A model generated the notes under the pieces. That model saw nothing but the letters and a program-made list of their open reading frames with translations. It was not told the origin of the DNA and did not search any database. This document shows positions 36,698-44,582 of a stretch of DNA of 64,000 nucleotides, one piece after another. Source of the DNA: Actinomadura rudentiformis (lineage in GTDB: Bacteria > Actinomycetota > Actinomycetes > Streptosporangiales > Streptosporangiaceae); the NCBI RefSeq assembly GCF_008923185.1, contig NZ_WBMT01000001.1, positions 1 through 64,000 on the forward strand. Direction: 5' to 3'. Each line of letters begins with the position of its first letter. Positions within the stretch are counted from its first letter, which is position 1. The position numbers and the translations under genes are program-made.

Positions 36698-37177
36698 TCA
36701 GCTGTAGTCGAACCAGCCTTGCATCTTCGCGCCGAACATCATGTCGCCGGAGATCTTGATCTTCCCGGTCATCACGCCGGTGACGCCGTTGAGGCGGCCG
36801 GCGCAGAGGCGCAGGAGGTTCGGCAGGGACATCCCCAGGGTGACCTTGGCCTTGTCCGGGGCGCCGCGCCGGCCCTGCGCCGTTCCGCCCGCGATGAGGA
36901 GGTGGTACGTCCGGACGCCCTCGGGGGTGTCGATGTTCCACTGGACCGAGCCGCCGTCCTTGCCCGCCTTCTCGGGTATGAACCGCGTGCCCATCAGGGT
37001 GAAGACCCGGTCGAGGACGTCGTCCACGCCGACCGTCTGGACGAACTGCGTGATCACCGCGTCGTCCACCCCGGGTGCCTCCAGGAGCTGGCGGAGCTCG
37101 TCGGGCGTGCCGACCGCGTGGAGCATGCCGCGCAGCTGCTCGGCGTTGTCATGGTCGGGGGGAAGAGTCTCGCCCAT
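36698..37177 (-). CDS. SCP2 sterol-binding domain protein
   Basis: 159 residues. The N-terminal 50 are helical (ELRQLLEAPGVDDAVITQFV), then an SCP2-like fold: GGSVQWNIDTPEGVRTYHLLIAGG, KAKVTLGMSLPNLLRLCAGRLNGVTGVMTGKIKISGDMMFG, the last part being the family's typical glycine-rich end (MxGKIKxxGD). Members bind lipids or form a ligand pocket. ATG 37177 has GAGGAGG seven bases upstream; the longer open frame is not supported. Single gene, convergent to LysR. Confidence 0.87.
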   Translation of the reverse strand: MGETLPPDHDNAEQLRGMLHAVGTPDELRQLLEAPGVDDAVITQFVQTVGVDDVLDRVFTLMGTRFIPEKAGKDGGSVQWNIDTPEGVRTYHLLIAGGTAQGRRGAPDKAKVTLGMSLPNLLRLCAGRLNGVTGVMTGKIKISGDMMFGAKMQGWFDYS

Positions 37178-37549
37178 CCGCGCCTCCTCGTTGAGAACGT
37201 GTGCGAGAACTATTAACGAACGGTCTAATAACGTCAAGGGCGCGGAGGGATGGTGTTCTCTGCCCTCTGGATCCAAGGCCCGGGAGGGGGCTCGAACGCG
37301 CCGGCACGGTGACGATAGCGCCGGAAGGGCCAGGTCACCCGGGACTCGGCCCAGTGGGGGCGATACCGCCCGCGATGCGATGAAGGTTCGATATTGGCCG
37401 CATCCGGCCGCGACCCGCACTTTGCCCGGCGCGCATCCGAACTAATCCCCGAGCCGGTCCGGTTCGCGGGCCGCGGCACGGGAGGCGCCGAACGTGACGA
37501 GCCGAACCGTACGGCTGACGGTCGTTCATCACGTACCGTGGGGCGGATC
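37178..37549. other. Intergenic region with possible operator
   Basis: No gene seen. The AT-rich stretch ATTAACGAACGGTCTAAT (37213-37230) just before the SCP2 gene resembles TetR-type boxes (GACCGTTCGTT) but is an imperfect palindrome. The remainder is GC-rich without recognisable signals. Confidence 0.4.
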
Positions 37550-38332
37550 GTGACCATTTCTTCAGCGGCCCGCCGGGCCGAACCGGGGGCACCAGGCTTG
37601 ATGGATCGACCCGCACCAGGCTTGCTGGACCGACCCGCGACGCCGACCGCCGAGTCGCCCGCGAAGCCGACGGCGGAGTCGGTGGAACCGGCACCGGCGG
37701 ACAGCGGTCACCACGGCTTCGAGTTGCCCAGGCTCGCGTCCATGCTCCGGCACGCCCTGCCGCGTTTCGTCGAAGGCGTCATCGCGCCCGTCGTCGTCTT
37801 CTACGCCGCGTTCGCCGTGCTCGGTCTCAACGGCGCGCTCATCGCCGCCGTCGTCTGGGTGTACGGAGGCATCGCCTGGCGTTACGCGCGCGGCCACGGG
37901 GTGTCGGGCATGCTCCTGCTCGCCGCCGTCGGCGTCACCGTCCGCGCCGTGCTCGCCGCCGCCACCCACAGCGCCGTCGTCTACTTCCTCCAGCCGACGC
38001 TCGGCACGCTCCTGGTGGCCATGGCGTTCCTCGCCTCCGTGCCCCTGCGCCGCCCCCTCGCCCAGAAGCTCGCGACCGACATGGTCCCCATGCCCGAGGC
38101 CTTCCTCGAGCACGCCCGCGTCCGCCAGTTCTTCCTGCGCATCTCGCTGCTGTGGTCGCTGGTCTTCTTCTCCAACGCCGTCATCAGCCTCTGGATGCTC
38201 TTCAACGAGTCCATCGGCATGTACCTCTGGGTGCGCACCAGCCTGGTGGCGGCCCTGGGCGCGGCTGCTGTGGCCGTCTCGGTCCTGAGCTTCCGCCGCT
38301 GCCTGGCTCACGTGAACGGCACACCTGCCTGA
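37550..38332 (+). CDS. Multi-pass membrane protein (VC0807-like)
   Basis: About 260 residues from GTG 37550. The first 60 are hydrophilic and contain the short repeats DRPAPGLLDRPA and PTAESPAKPTAES. Then come hydrophobic segments FVEGVIAPVVVFYAAFAVLGL, ALIAAVVWVYGGIAW, GMLLLAAVGVTVRAVLAA, VVYFLQPTLGTLLVAMAFLA, a loop with LRRPLAQKLATDMVPMPE, SLLWSLVFFSNAVISLWMLF and SLVAALGAAAVAVSVL, five to six helices in all. The layout matches the VC0807/septation-like family of unknown function. Start is uncertain because the frame is open upstream to 37394. Confidence 0.7.
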   Translation: MTISSAARRAEPGAPGLMDRPAPGLLDRPATPTAESPAKPTAESVEPAPADSGHHGFELPRLASMLRHALPRFVEGVIAPVVVFYAAFAVLGLNGALIAAVVWVYGGIAWRYARGHGVSGMLLLAAVGVTVRAVLAAATHSAVVYFLQPTLGTLLVAMAFLASVPLRRPLAQKLATDMVPMPEAFLEHARVRQFFLRISLLWSLVFFSNAVISLWMLFNESIGMYLWVRTSLVAALGAAAVAVSVLSFRRCLAHVNGTPA

Positions 38333-38523
38333 ACCGCCGGAGCCGCCGGAGTCGCCGCCCAGCGGAGCTCACCCAGGAGGCCTCACCACGTAGCACGCGG
38401 TGATGCACTGCTTGCCGATCGTGTTATTTCTTGGAAGATCGAACTTTTCGGTCGTTCGTTCTGTCTCAAAATCTCGGATACCTTTCCCTGTCTGTAGGGA
38501 AATAAGAGGTTTTGGGGGAGATT

Positions 38524-39690
38524 GTGCCTGTACGGGGTCGTTTGGGGCTTTTCGTGGCCGGTAGTGCGAGCGCGGCCGTGCTCGTGGCCGGCTGCAGCGG
38601 GGGTGGCGGCTCGGGAGAGCTGGCCTCGAACGAGACCGGGTCGGTCACGATCACGCCGGGGAACGGTGGCGCGTCGGTGAAGCCGGACAGCCCCATCGAG
38701 GTGAAGGCTTCGAACGCCACGCTCGAGAACGTGACCGTCCAGGGTGAGGGCGCCACCATCACCGGGAAGCTGTCCGCCGACCGCAAGACGTGGCGGTCCG
38801 GCCGCACGCTGACACCGGGCGCCTCGTACACCGTGACGGTCCAGTCCAGGCACGACGGCAAGATCAACACCGCGACCAGCACGTTCAGCACGCTCAAGCC
38901 GGCCAAGACGCTGTCGGTCATCGACGTCACCCCCAACCTCAAGGGGGAGGAGGTCGGCGTCGGTATGCCGATCATGGTGCGGTTCAACCGGCCGGTGACC
39001 GACAAGGCAGCCGTCGAGCGGGTGTTGCAGGTCACGCCGGAGAAGCCGGTCGAGGGCGCATGGCGCTGGATCACGCCCGACCAGGTGATCTACCGGACCA
39101 GGACGTACTGGGCGCCGCACCAGAAGGTGCGGTTCACCGCCCAGCTCGCCGGAGTGCCCGCGGGCAAGGACGTGTACGGCGCCAAGGACGTTGAGCAGAC
39201 CATCAGCATCGGCGCCGCCCAGATCACGACGGGGAACATCAGCAAGCACCGGATGACGGTGACCCGCGACGGCAAGAAGCTGCGCACCATCCCGTTCAGC
39301 GCGGGCAACGGCCAGACCCGCGAGTACACCACCACGAGCGGTGTCCACCTGCTGATGGAGAAGGCCAGCCCGGTGACGATGGTCTCTCCGGGCCGCAAGG
39401 AGGGTGACCCGGGCTACTACAAGACCGTGGTCCAGCATGCGGTGCGGTTCTCCAACAGTGGTGAATACACTCACTCGGCGCCGTGGTCGGTGGGTTCACA
39501 GGGATCGGCCAACGTCAGCCACGGCTGCCTGAACCTCAGCCCCTCCAACGCCAAGTGGTACTACGACATCATGCAGCGCGGTGACGTGCTCAAGCTGACC
39601 GGCAGTGACCGGGAAGTCGAGTGGAACAACGGCTGGAGCTTCTGGCAGGAGTCGTTCGACGACTGGAAGCAGGGCAGCGCACTCGCCTGA
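38524..39690 (+). CDS. L,D-transpeptidase lipoprotein (Ig-like domains + YkuD), paralog 1
   Basis: 388 residues. Lipoprotein signal with lipobox VAGC (Cys24), two Ig-like domains (about 40-140 and 140-235: SPIEVKASNATLENV, GVGMPIMVRFNRPVTDKAAVE) and a C-terminal YkuD catalytic domain with HAVRFSNSGEYTH and the active-site SHGCLN (Cys335). These enzymes make 3-3 crosslinks in peptidoglycan and anchor outside the membrane. GTG 38524 has GGGGGAG close upstream. It is about 50% similar by eye to the next gene and the two form a tandem duplication. Confidence 0.92.
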   Translation: MPVRGRLGLFVAGSASAAVLVAGCSGGGGSGELASNETGSVTITPGNGGASVKPDSPIEVKASNATLENVTVQGEGATITGKLSADRKTWRSGRTLTPGASYTVTVQSRHDGKINTATSTFSTLKPAKTLSVIDVTPNLKGEEVGVGMPIMVRFNRPVTDKAAVERVLQVTPEKPVEGAWRWITPDQVIYRTRTYWAPHQKVRFTAQLAGVPAGKDVYGAKDVEQTISIGAAQITTGNISKHRMTVTRDGKKLRTIPFSAGNGQTREYTTTSGVHLLMEKASPVTMVSPGRKEGDPGYYKTVVQHAVRFSNSGEYTHSAPWSVGSQGSANVSHGCLNLSPSNAKWYYDIMQRGDVLKLTGSDREVEWNNGWSFWQESFDDWKQGSALA

Positions 39691-39697
39691 GCCGGCA

Positions 39698-39730
39698 TGA
39701 AGGCCAGCCGCTGTGAGAGGCAGGCCTTCA
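39698..39730. terminator. Hairpin after L,D-transpeptidase 1
   Basis: TGAAGGCC and GGCCTTCA pair over eight bases around a 17-base loop, eight bases after the stop codon. No T-run follows. Weak terminator or attenuator. Confidence 0.45.
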
Positions 39731-39895
39731 CGCTGCGTGAGGAACAGGTGTCGCACTGCAGGGCATTTCGTGCCGAGTTGATGGATCTTGCAACGCTTTG
39801 ATCTCGGAGGTCGGCCAAAACCAGTGGTTGTGACATCATCGACGATTTTTGTCGCTAATGTCTCCCTGGTATCAGGCGGGGTCGGGAGGATGATG

Positions 39896-41134
39896 GTGCA
39901 GCGAGGTCTTACCGCAGGGGTGCGGGCGGGCACGGGGCTTGCGGGGGCCGTGCTGCTCCTCGCGACCGCCTGTTCGGGGGGCGGCGACGACGGTGGGGGC
40001 GGCACCACGGTCGGCGGTAAGAACGAGCCGAACGCCCCCCAGGTGACGATCACGCCGGGTAACGGGAACGGCAAGGCCAAGCCCGAAGAAGGCGTCCAGG
40101 TCAAGGTCGCGAACGGCGCGCTCGAACAGGTCACCGTCACCCGCAAGGGCAAGCCGGTCGAGGGACAGCTGTCGCCGGACAAGACCAGCTGGAAGTCCCG
40201 CACGCTGCGGCCGAACTCCGACTACGAGGTCTCCGTCGTCGCCAAGAACCCGCAGGGCAAGACGACCGCGGCGACGAGCAAGTTCAAGACGCTCAAGCCC
40301 GCCGCCGAGTTGACCATCGCCGACATCACGCCGACCAAGGGCGAGAAGGTCGGCGTCGGCATGCCGATCATCGTCACGTTCAACCGCGGCGTCGACGACC
40401 GCAAGGCCGTCGAGCAGGCGCTGGGGGTCAAGTCCACCAAGCCCGCCGTCGGCGCCTGGTACTGGGCGAGCGACAGCCAGGTGATCTTCCGTACGAAGAA
40501 CGGCAGCTACTGGAAGCCGAACCAGAAGGTCACGTTCACGGCGAAGCTGGCGGGGATCAAGGCGGGCAAGAAGACCTACGGCGTCAGCGACGTCTCCCGC
40601 AGCTTCCGGATCGGCAACGAGCACATCACCACGGTCAGCACCAAGACCAAGAAGGCGACGTTCAAGGTCAACGGGAAGGTCGTCAAGCGCAGCGGCGTCA
40701 GCGCCGGCAAGGGCGGCCGGGTCCGGAACGGCGTCGACACCTACCTGACCACCAGCGGCGTCCACCTGACCATGAGCAAACACCTGGTCGAGCGGATGAC
40801 CTCCGCCTGGATGGGCGTCACGGACAAGAAGGACCCCGAGTACTACGACCTGAAGCTGCCGCACGCGGTCCGCATCTCCAGCACGGGTGAGTACCTGCAT
40901 GCCAGCCCCGACCGCTACTGGGCGTTCGGCCGTACGAACGCCAGCCACGGCTGCGTGAACCTGCCGCCGCCCGTGGCCCAGTGGTTCTACAACCTGTCCT
41001 ACCGCGGCGACCCGGTGATCGTCACCGGCAGCAAGCGCGGGCTCGACCCGTTCAACGGCTGGAGCTTCTACGCCATGTCGTGGAACCGGTGGGTGAAGGG
41101 CAGCGCACTGGACCGCACAGTCACCACCGGCTGA
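39896..41134 (+). CDS. L,D-transpeptidase lipoprotein (Ig-like domains + YkuD), paralog 2
   Basis: About 412 residues. Lipobox region LLLATAC (Cys26), an acidic Gly-rich spacer, Ig-like domains (VQVKVANGALEQVTV; GVGMPIIVTFNRGVDDRKAVE) and YkuD domain with HAVRISSTGEYLH and SHGCVN (Cys353). Same reaction as its neighbour. Starts ATG 39890, ATG 39893 and GTG 39896 are adjacent in frame; GTG is preferred because GGGAGG ends at 39889, giving six-base spacing. Compared with paralog 1 it is richer in Lys. A 205-base gap separates the two, so each may have its own promoter. Confidence 0.9.
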   Translation: MQRGLTAGVRAGTGLAGAVLLLATACSGGGDDGGGGTTVGGKNEPNAPQVTITPGNGNGKAKPEEGVQVKVANGALEQVTVTRKGKPVEGQLSPDKTSWKSRTLRPNSDYEVSVVAKNPQGKTTAATSKFKTLKPAAELTIADITPTKGEKVGVGMPIIVTFNRGVDDRKAVEQALGVKSTKPAVGAWYWASDSQVIFRTKNGSYWKPNQKVTFTAKLAGIKAGKKTYGVSDVSRSFRIGNEHITTVSTKTKKATFKVNGKVVKRSGVSAGKGGRVRNGVDTYLTTSGVHLTMSKHLVERMTSAWMGVTDKKDPEYYDLKLPHAVRISSTGEYLHASPDRYWAFGRTNASHGCVNLPPPVAQWFYNLSYRGDPVIVTGSKRGLDPFNGWSFYAMSWNRWVKGSALDRTVTTG

Positions 41135-41144
41135 CCACGTTGAC

Positions 41145-41198
41145 CTGTGCCCGATCTCGGGAAGGTAGGGAACACGACCTGCCTGAGATCGGGGACAG
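41145..41198. terminator. Long imperfect hairpin between transpeptidase 2 and glycosyltransferase
   Basis: CCCGATCTCGGG (41150-41161) pairs with CCTGAGATCGGG (41182-41193), extended by CTGT/ACAG. The hairpin ends at the base before the glycosyltransferase ATG, so it may both end the upstream transcript and limit translation of the next gene, which has no clear ribosome-binding site. Confidence 0.5.
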
Positions 41199-42515
41199 AT
41201 GGCGGCGAAAAGAGGCCCGCTGGGCCGGATACGACACGGAATGCTTCGGCGTGGGCACCGAACGTTGCGGCGAGCGCTGCTCATGGCGCTGGTGCCATTG
41301 GTCCGGATGCGCCAGGTGCAGCGAACTGACCGGCTGAAAATCCGGATCCTGCTGCAGCACGCGTACGGTGCCGGTGGGACGATCCGGACGGTGCTCAACC
41401 TGTGCGGCCATCTGGCCCAGGAGCACGATGTCGAGCTCGTCACCGTCGTCCGTGACCGCCAGGACCCGTGCTTCCGGATACCTGACGGCGTCAGGGTGAC
41501 CGTCGCGGACGACCGCCGGAACAAACCGACGAACAGGGCCATCCGGCTCATGACCCGCCTTCCGAGCCTGCTGACCCCGGCGGGCGACGCCTCGTTCCGC
41601 AGCATGAACCTCTGGACCGACCTGCGACTCGTCCGAGCGCTCTGCCGCTCCGCCCCCGACGTTCTGATCGGAACGCGCCCGTCGCTCAACCTCCTCATCG
41701 CCGCGCTCGCGCCGCGCGGGACCATCACGATCGGGCAGGACCACATGAACCTGCCGTCGTACCGCCCGCACCTGCGCCGCGAGATCCTGCGCTGGTACGG
41801 CCGCCTCACAGCGCTCGCGGTCCTCACCGAGGTGTCCCGCGCCGATTACGAGGCCGCGCTCGCAGGGACACCTGTCCGGATCGTCAAGATCCCGAACGCG
41901 GTCCCCGAGCTCAGCGGCAGCGGCCCCTCACCACGAGACGCCAAGGTCGTCCTGGCCGCGGGCCGGCTGACCCGTCAGAAGGGCTTCGACCTGCTGATCC
42001 GGGCGTACGAGCCCATCGCGGCCGACCATCCCGACTGGACGCTGCGGATCTTCGGCGGCGGACCCCACCGCGACCGGCTTCGGAAGATGATCGCCGATCT
42101 GGGCCTGGCGGGCCGCGTCGACCTGCGTCCGCGAACACTCGATCTGCCGGGAGAGATGCGCCGCGCCTCGATCTACGTGCTTTCCTCCCGCTTCGAAGGC
42201 ATGCCCATGGTGATCCTGGAAGCGATGTCCCTGGGCCTCCCCGTGGTGGCGTTCGACTGCCCCACCGGCCCAGGCGAAATGATCACCTCCGGTCACGACG
42301 GCCTTCTCGTCCCGCCAGGCGACCAGGCAGGCCTCACAGCAGCCCTGCGCAAGCTCATCGAGGACGCCCCCCTGCGGGACCGCCTGGGCGAGGAGGCCCT
42401 CCGTTCCGTCCGGGCCTATGACATGGCCCGAGTCGGTGCCCAGTGGCAGCACCTCCTAGCCGACCTCCACCCACAAAAACCCGTTGCGGCCACTACCCGG
42501 GTCCAGGCATCGTAG
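41199..42515 (+). CDS. GT4-family glycosyltransferase
   Basis: 438 residues of the GT-B fold. N-terminal half: RILLQHAYGAGGTIRTVLNL, HDVELVTVVRD, APDVLIGTRPSLNLLIAAL. C-terminal half: VVLAAGRLTRQKGFDLLIRAY, WTLRIFGGGPHRDRLRKMI and the EX7E motif region SSRFEGMPMVILEAMSLGLPVV, then DGLLVPPGDQAGL. It transfers a nucleotide-sugar residue with retention, typically in glycan or glycolipid synthesis at the inner membrane face. The first 35 residues are basic. Acceptor unknown. Sits just before the second tRNA group. Confidence 0.88.
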   Translation: MAAKRGPLGRIRHGMLRRGHRTLRRALLMALVPLVRMRQVQRTDRLKIRILLQHAYGAGGTIRTVLNLCGHLAQEHDVELVTVVRDRQDPCFRIPDGVRVTVADDRRNKPTNRAIRLMTRLPSLLTPAGDASFRSMNLWTDLRLVRALCRSAPDVLIGTRPSLNLLIAALAPRGTITIGQDHMNLPSYRPHLRREILRWYGRLTALAVLTEVSRADYEAALAGTPVRIVKIPNAVPELSGSGPSPRDAKVVLAAGRLTRQKGFDLLIRAYEPIAADHPDWTLRIFGGGPHRDRLRKMIADLGLAGRVDLRPRTLDLPGEMRRASIYVLSSRFEGMPMVILEAMSLGLPVVAFDCPTGPGEMITSGHDGLLVPPGDQAGLTAALRKLIEDAPLRDRLGEEALRSVRAYDMARVGAQWQHLLADLHPQKPVAATTRVQAS

Positions 42516-42547
42516 GGATCAGCCGCAGACAGAAAGGAGCGGCCGCC

Positions 42548-42589
42548 ATGACCGAAAAGCGCGAACGCCGCTCCGGAGAACGCCCGTAG
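42548..42589 (+). CDS. Possible 13-residue leader peptide before tRNA-Glu genes
   Basis: ATG 42548 is preceded by a very strong AAAGGAG at nine bases and encodes MTEKRERRSGERP, then TAG. Composition is mostly charged (Lys, Arg, Glu), including two Glu-Arg pairs. It ends 51 bases before the first tRNA-Glu. It could be a chance frame or a short leader; no support beyond the ribosome-binding site. Confidence 0.2.
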   Translation: MTEKRERRSGERP

Positions 42590-42640
42590 GCTCACCCGCC
42601 CTACGACCGCCCTCCCCTCGCGGAGCGGCGCCCTTTTCCA

Positions 42641-42712
42641 GGCGCGTTCGTCCAGTGGCCAGGACACCAGGCTCTCACCTTGGAGACACGAGTTCGATCC
42701 TCGTACGCGCTA
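42641..42712 (+). tRNA. tRNA-Glu (CTC), divergent, G1-T72
   Basis: Acceptor GGCGCGT/ACGCGCT with G1-T72, D arm GTCC-AGTGGCCA-GGAC, anticodon stem CCAGG/CTTGG with loop CTCTCAC (anticodon CTC), T arm ACGAG-TTCGATC-CTCGT, discriminator A. The next tRNA starts after CGCAA, the same spacer as between tRNA-Lys and tRNA-Ser at 34084. Confidence 0.78.
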
Positions 42713-42717
42713 CGCAA

Positions 42718-42793
42718 GGCCGGGTCGACTAATTGGCAGGTCCCCTCACTTTCAATGAGGACAGTGCGGGTTCGAATCCCGTCTCGGCTACCA
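42718..42793 (+). tRNA. tRNA-Glu (TTC), divergent, G1-T72
   Basis: Acceptor GGCCGGG/CTCGGCT with two G-T pairs including the first, D arm GACT-AATTGGCA-GGTC, anticodon stem CCTCA/TGAGG with loop CTTTCAA (anticodon TTC), T arm GCGGG-TTCGAAT-CCCGT, discriminator A and an encoded CCA. Confidence 0.8.
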
Positions 42794-43187
42794 CCCCAGA
42801 CATCGATGACCAGGCAAAACACGCCATCACGACCGACCGCCCGAGGCATCATTTGATCGTTTGCCATCGAGATGTCATCAGGATTCTCCGGCATCAGATG
42901 ACACCATCCGGCCGCAGGTAACCCACCGAGTCTCCGCCGGACCGCGGGATCATGCCGAGGAGCGCCGGTGGCCGGACCCTTCTATGCGCTCAGCTTCGGC
43001 TTGTATTCGCGTTCCATCCCGACAGGGCGGCCAGCACGGTGAACACCAGGCCGGACGGGTCGTGTGATCCCTGCCGCAGACGGCGTATCCGTCCGGGTGT
43101 CGCCGGATGCGGCCAAGACGGGGCCGCCTCAACCGTGCCAGCATATGGTGGCGTGGTCGATGGAATCGATGGTGAAGGGCCGGCATC
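42794..43187. other. Intergenic region after the tRNA-Glu pair
   Basis: No gene recognised in 394 bases. A seven-base stem TGTCATC/GATGACA (42873-42879 with 42897-42903) may be a weak terminator for the tRNA transcript. The rest probably holds the promoter of the secreted HAF-repeat gene. Confidence 0.4.
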
Positions 43188-44333
43188 GTGACAGGTCTTG
43201 TACAACGCGCCGTGGCCGTGCCGACGGCCGCCGCCTTCGGGTTGATGCTGGTGGCGGCGCCCGCGACGAGCAGCCAGGTGACGATCCGACTGACCGAACT
43301 CCCCGCCGACGGTGCCGGGCTCGCCCGGGACATGGCGATCAACGATCGGGGGCAGATCGGCGCCACCCTGACCCCGGACGAGAACGTGTACGCAACGCGG
43401 ATCGTTCGTTGGGACTGCGGGCCCAGCGGCTACGTTCTCCACCCGCTCTCCTCACCCCGGCCCGGAGCCCGATTCGCCGCCATCAACGACCGAGGTGATG
43501 TCCTGGCCGAGGATGGCACACTCTGGGATCGCCGTGACCAGGTCGTCGCTACGGTCCCGCCGCCGGGCGCCTACAGAGTCGCCCTCAACAACCGCCGCCA
43601 GGTCCTGCAATTCCACGACCAGGAATGGCCGCCGGGACTGCCCCGCACCACCGGCCTGTGGAGCCGGAGCGGGCTGGCCGAGCTGAAGAACCCCGGCCAC
43701 TACGTCCTCCCGTCCGGCATCAACAACCGAGGGCAGGTCACCGGGACCGTGCTGGCCCAGCTGGGCACCCAGAACTCCGGCTTTGTGTGGAACGGCCGGA
43801 CGCTCACCAAGGTGCAAGGTCCGGCCGGGGCACCGGTCAACTACATGGCCGACATCAACGACCGTGGGCAGGCGGTCGGCCTCTACCAGGAGCAGAGCAG
43901 GACGTTCCTGTACGCCCATGGCAGATCGACCGACATCGGAACGCTCGGCGGGTCGGCAACAGTCGTCCACGGCCCGTTCGGCAAAGCCATCAACGAACGG
44001 GGACAGATCGCCGGACTGAGCACCACGGCGTCCGGTACGCCTCGTGCCTTCCTGTGGGACCGGGGCAAGATGACCGACCTGGGGCCCCTGGGCGGCGACC
44101 GCAGCGGCTGGGTCAAGGACGTCAACGACATGGGCCAGGTGATCGGCCAGAGCTTCACCGCCGACGGGGAGGTCCACCCGTTCCTGTGGGACAGGGGAAC
44201 GATGTACGACCTGCACGTGCCGGGCGCCCGCTCCACCGAGGCGTTGGACATCAACAACCGGGGTCAGATCGTCGGCACGATCTTCACTCAATCCCGCCAA
44301 GAGCGCGCCGTCACCTGGACCGCGACCCGGTGA
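43188..44333 (+). CDS. Secreted HAF-repeat protein
   Basis: 381 residues with an N-terminal signal peptide (GLVQRAVAVPTAAAFGLMLV up to ATSS). At least seven repeats of the HAF type follow, each marked by a phrase such as AINDRGQIG, INNRGQVTG, INDRGQAVG, INERGQIAG, VNDMGQVIG and INNRGQIVG, with intervening LWDRG/FVWNG strands, giving a beta-propeller-like extracellular protein. Function is unknown for this family. Start GTG 43188. A different secreted repeat protein lies at 60278-61366. Confidence 0.83.
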   Translation: MTGLVQRAVAVPTAAAFGLMLVAAPATSSQVTIRLTELPADGAGLARDMAINDRGQIGATLTPDENVYATRIVRWDCGPSGYVLHPLSSPRPGARFAAINDRGDVLAEDGTLWDRRDQVVATVPPPGAYRVALNNRRQVLQFHDQEWPPGLPRTTGLWSRSGLAELKNPGHYVLPSGINNRGQVTGTVLAQLGTQNSGFVWNGRTLTKVQGPAGAPVNYMADINDRGQAVGLYQEQSRTFLYAHGRSTDIGTLGGSATVVHGPFGKAINERGQIAGLSTTASGTPRAFLWDRGKMTDLGPLGGDRSGWVKDVNDMGQVIGQSFTADGEVHPFLWDRGTMYDLHVPGARSTEALDINNRGQIVGTIFTQSRQERAVTWTATR

Positions 44334-44582
44334 CCACGCCGGGCGCCTGCGGACGGCCCGCCACGTCTCCTTCGGGGTAGTTGTCAGTGAAGGATAATTC
44401 GGAAGATCTTCTTCCAGGTGCTGGAGGTTCGGCGCGGCAGGGATCCGGCGCTGTAAGGGAGCTCGTACTTGTCGGCCATGGCACGGACCCGTGGGGAGAC
44501 TGGGCCAAGCGGTTCCCCCGGACAAGCCCGGCGCCATCGCGGTCATCCATGCCAGACTCCCCTCGGGAAGGGGTGGTATCGG

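Noticed and set aside
38483..38502. Stem TTTCCCT/AGGGAAA before transpeptidase 1 considered as a c-di-AMP (ydaO) riboswitch
   Set aside because: Conserved ydaO bases are not present and the leader is too short; probably just a short stem.
41899..42515. Second glycosyltransferase-like frame considered on the minus strand
   Set aside because: Antisense shadow; the EX7E motif and GT-B blocks are only on the plus strand.
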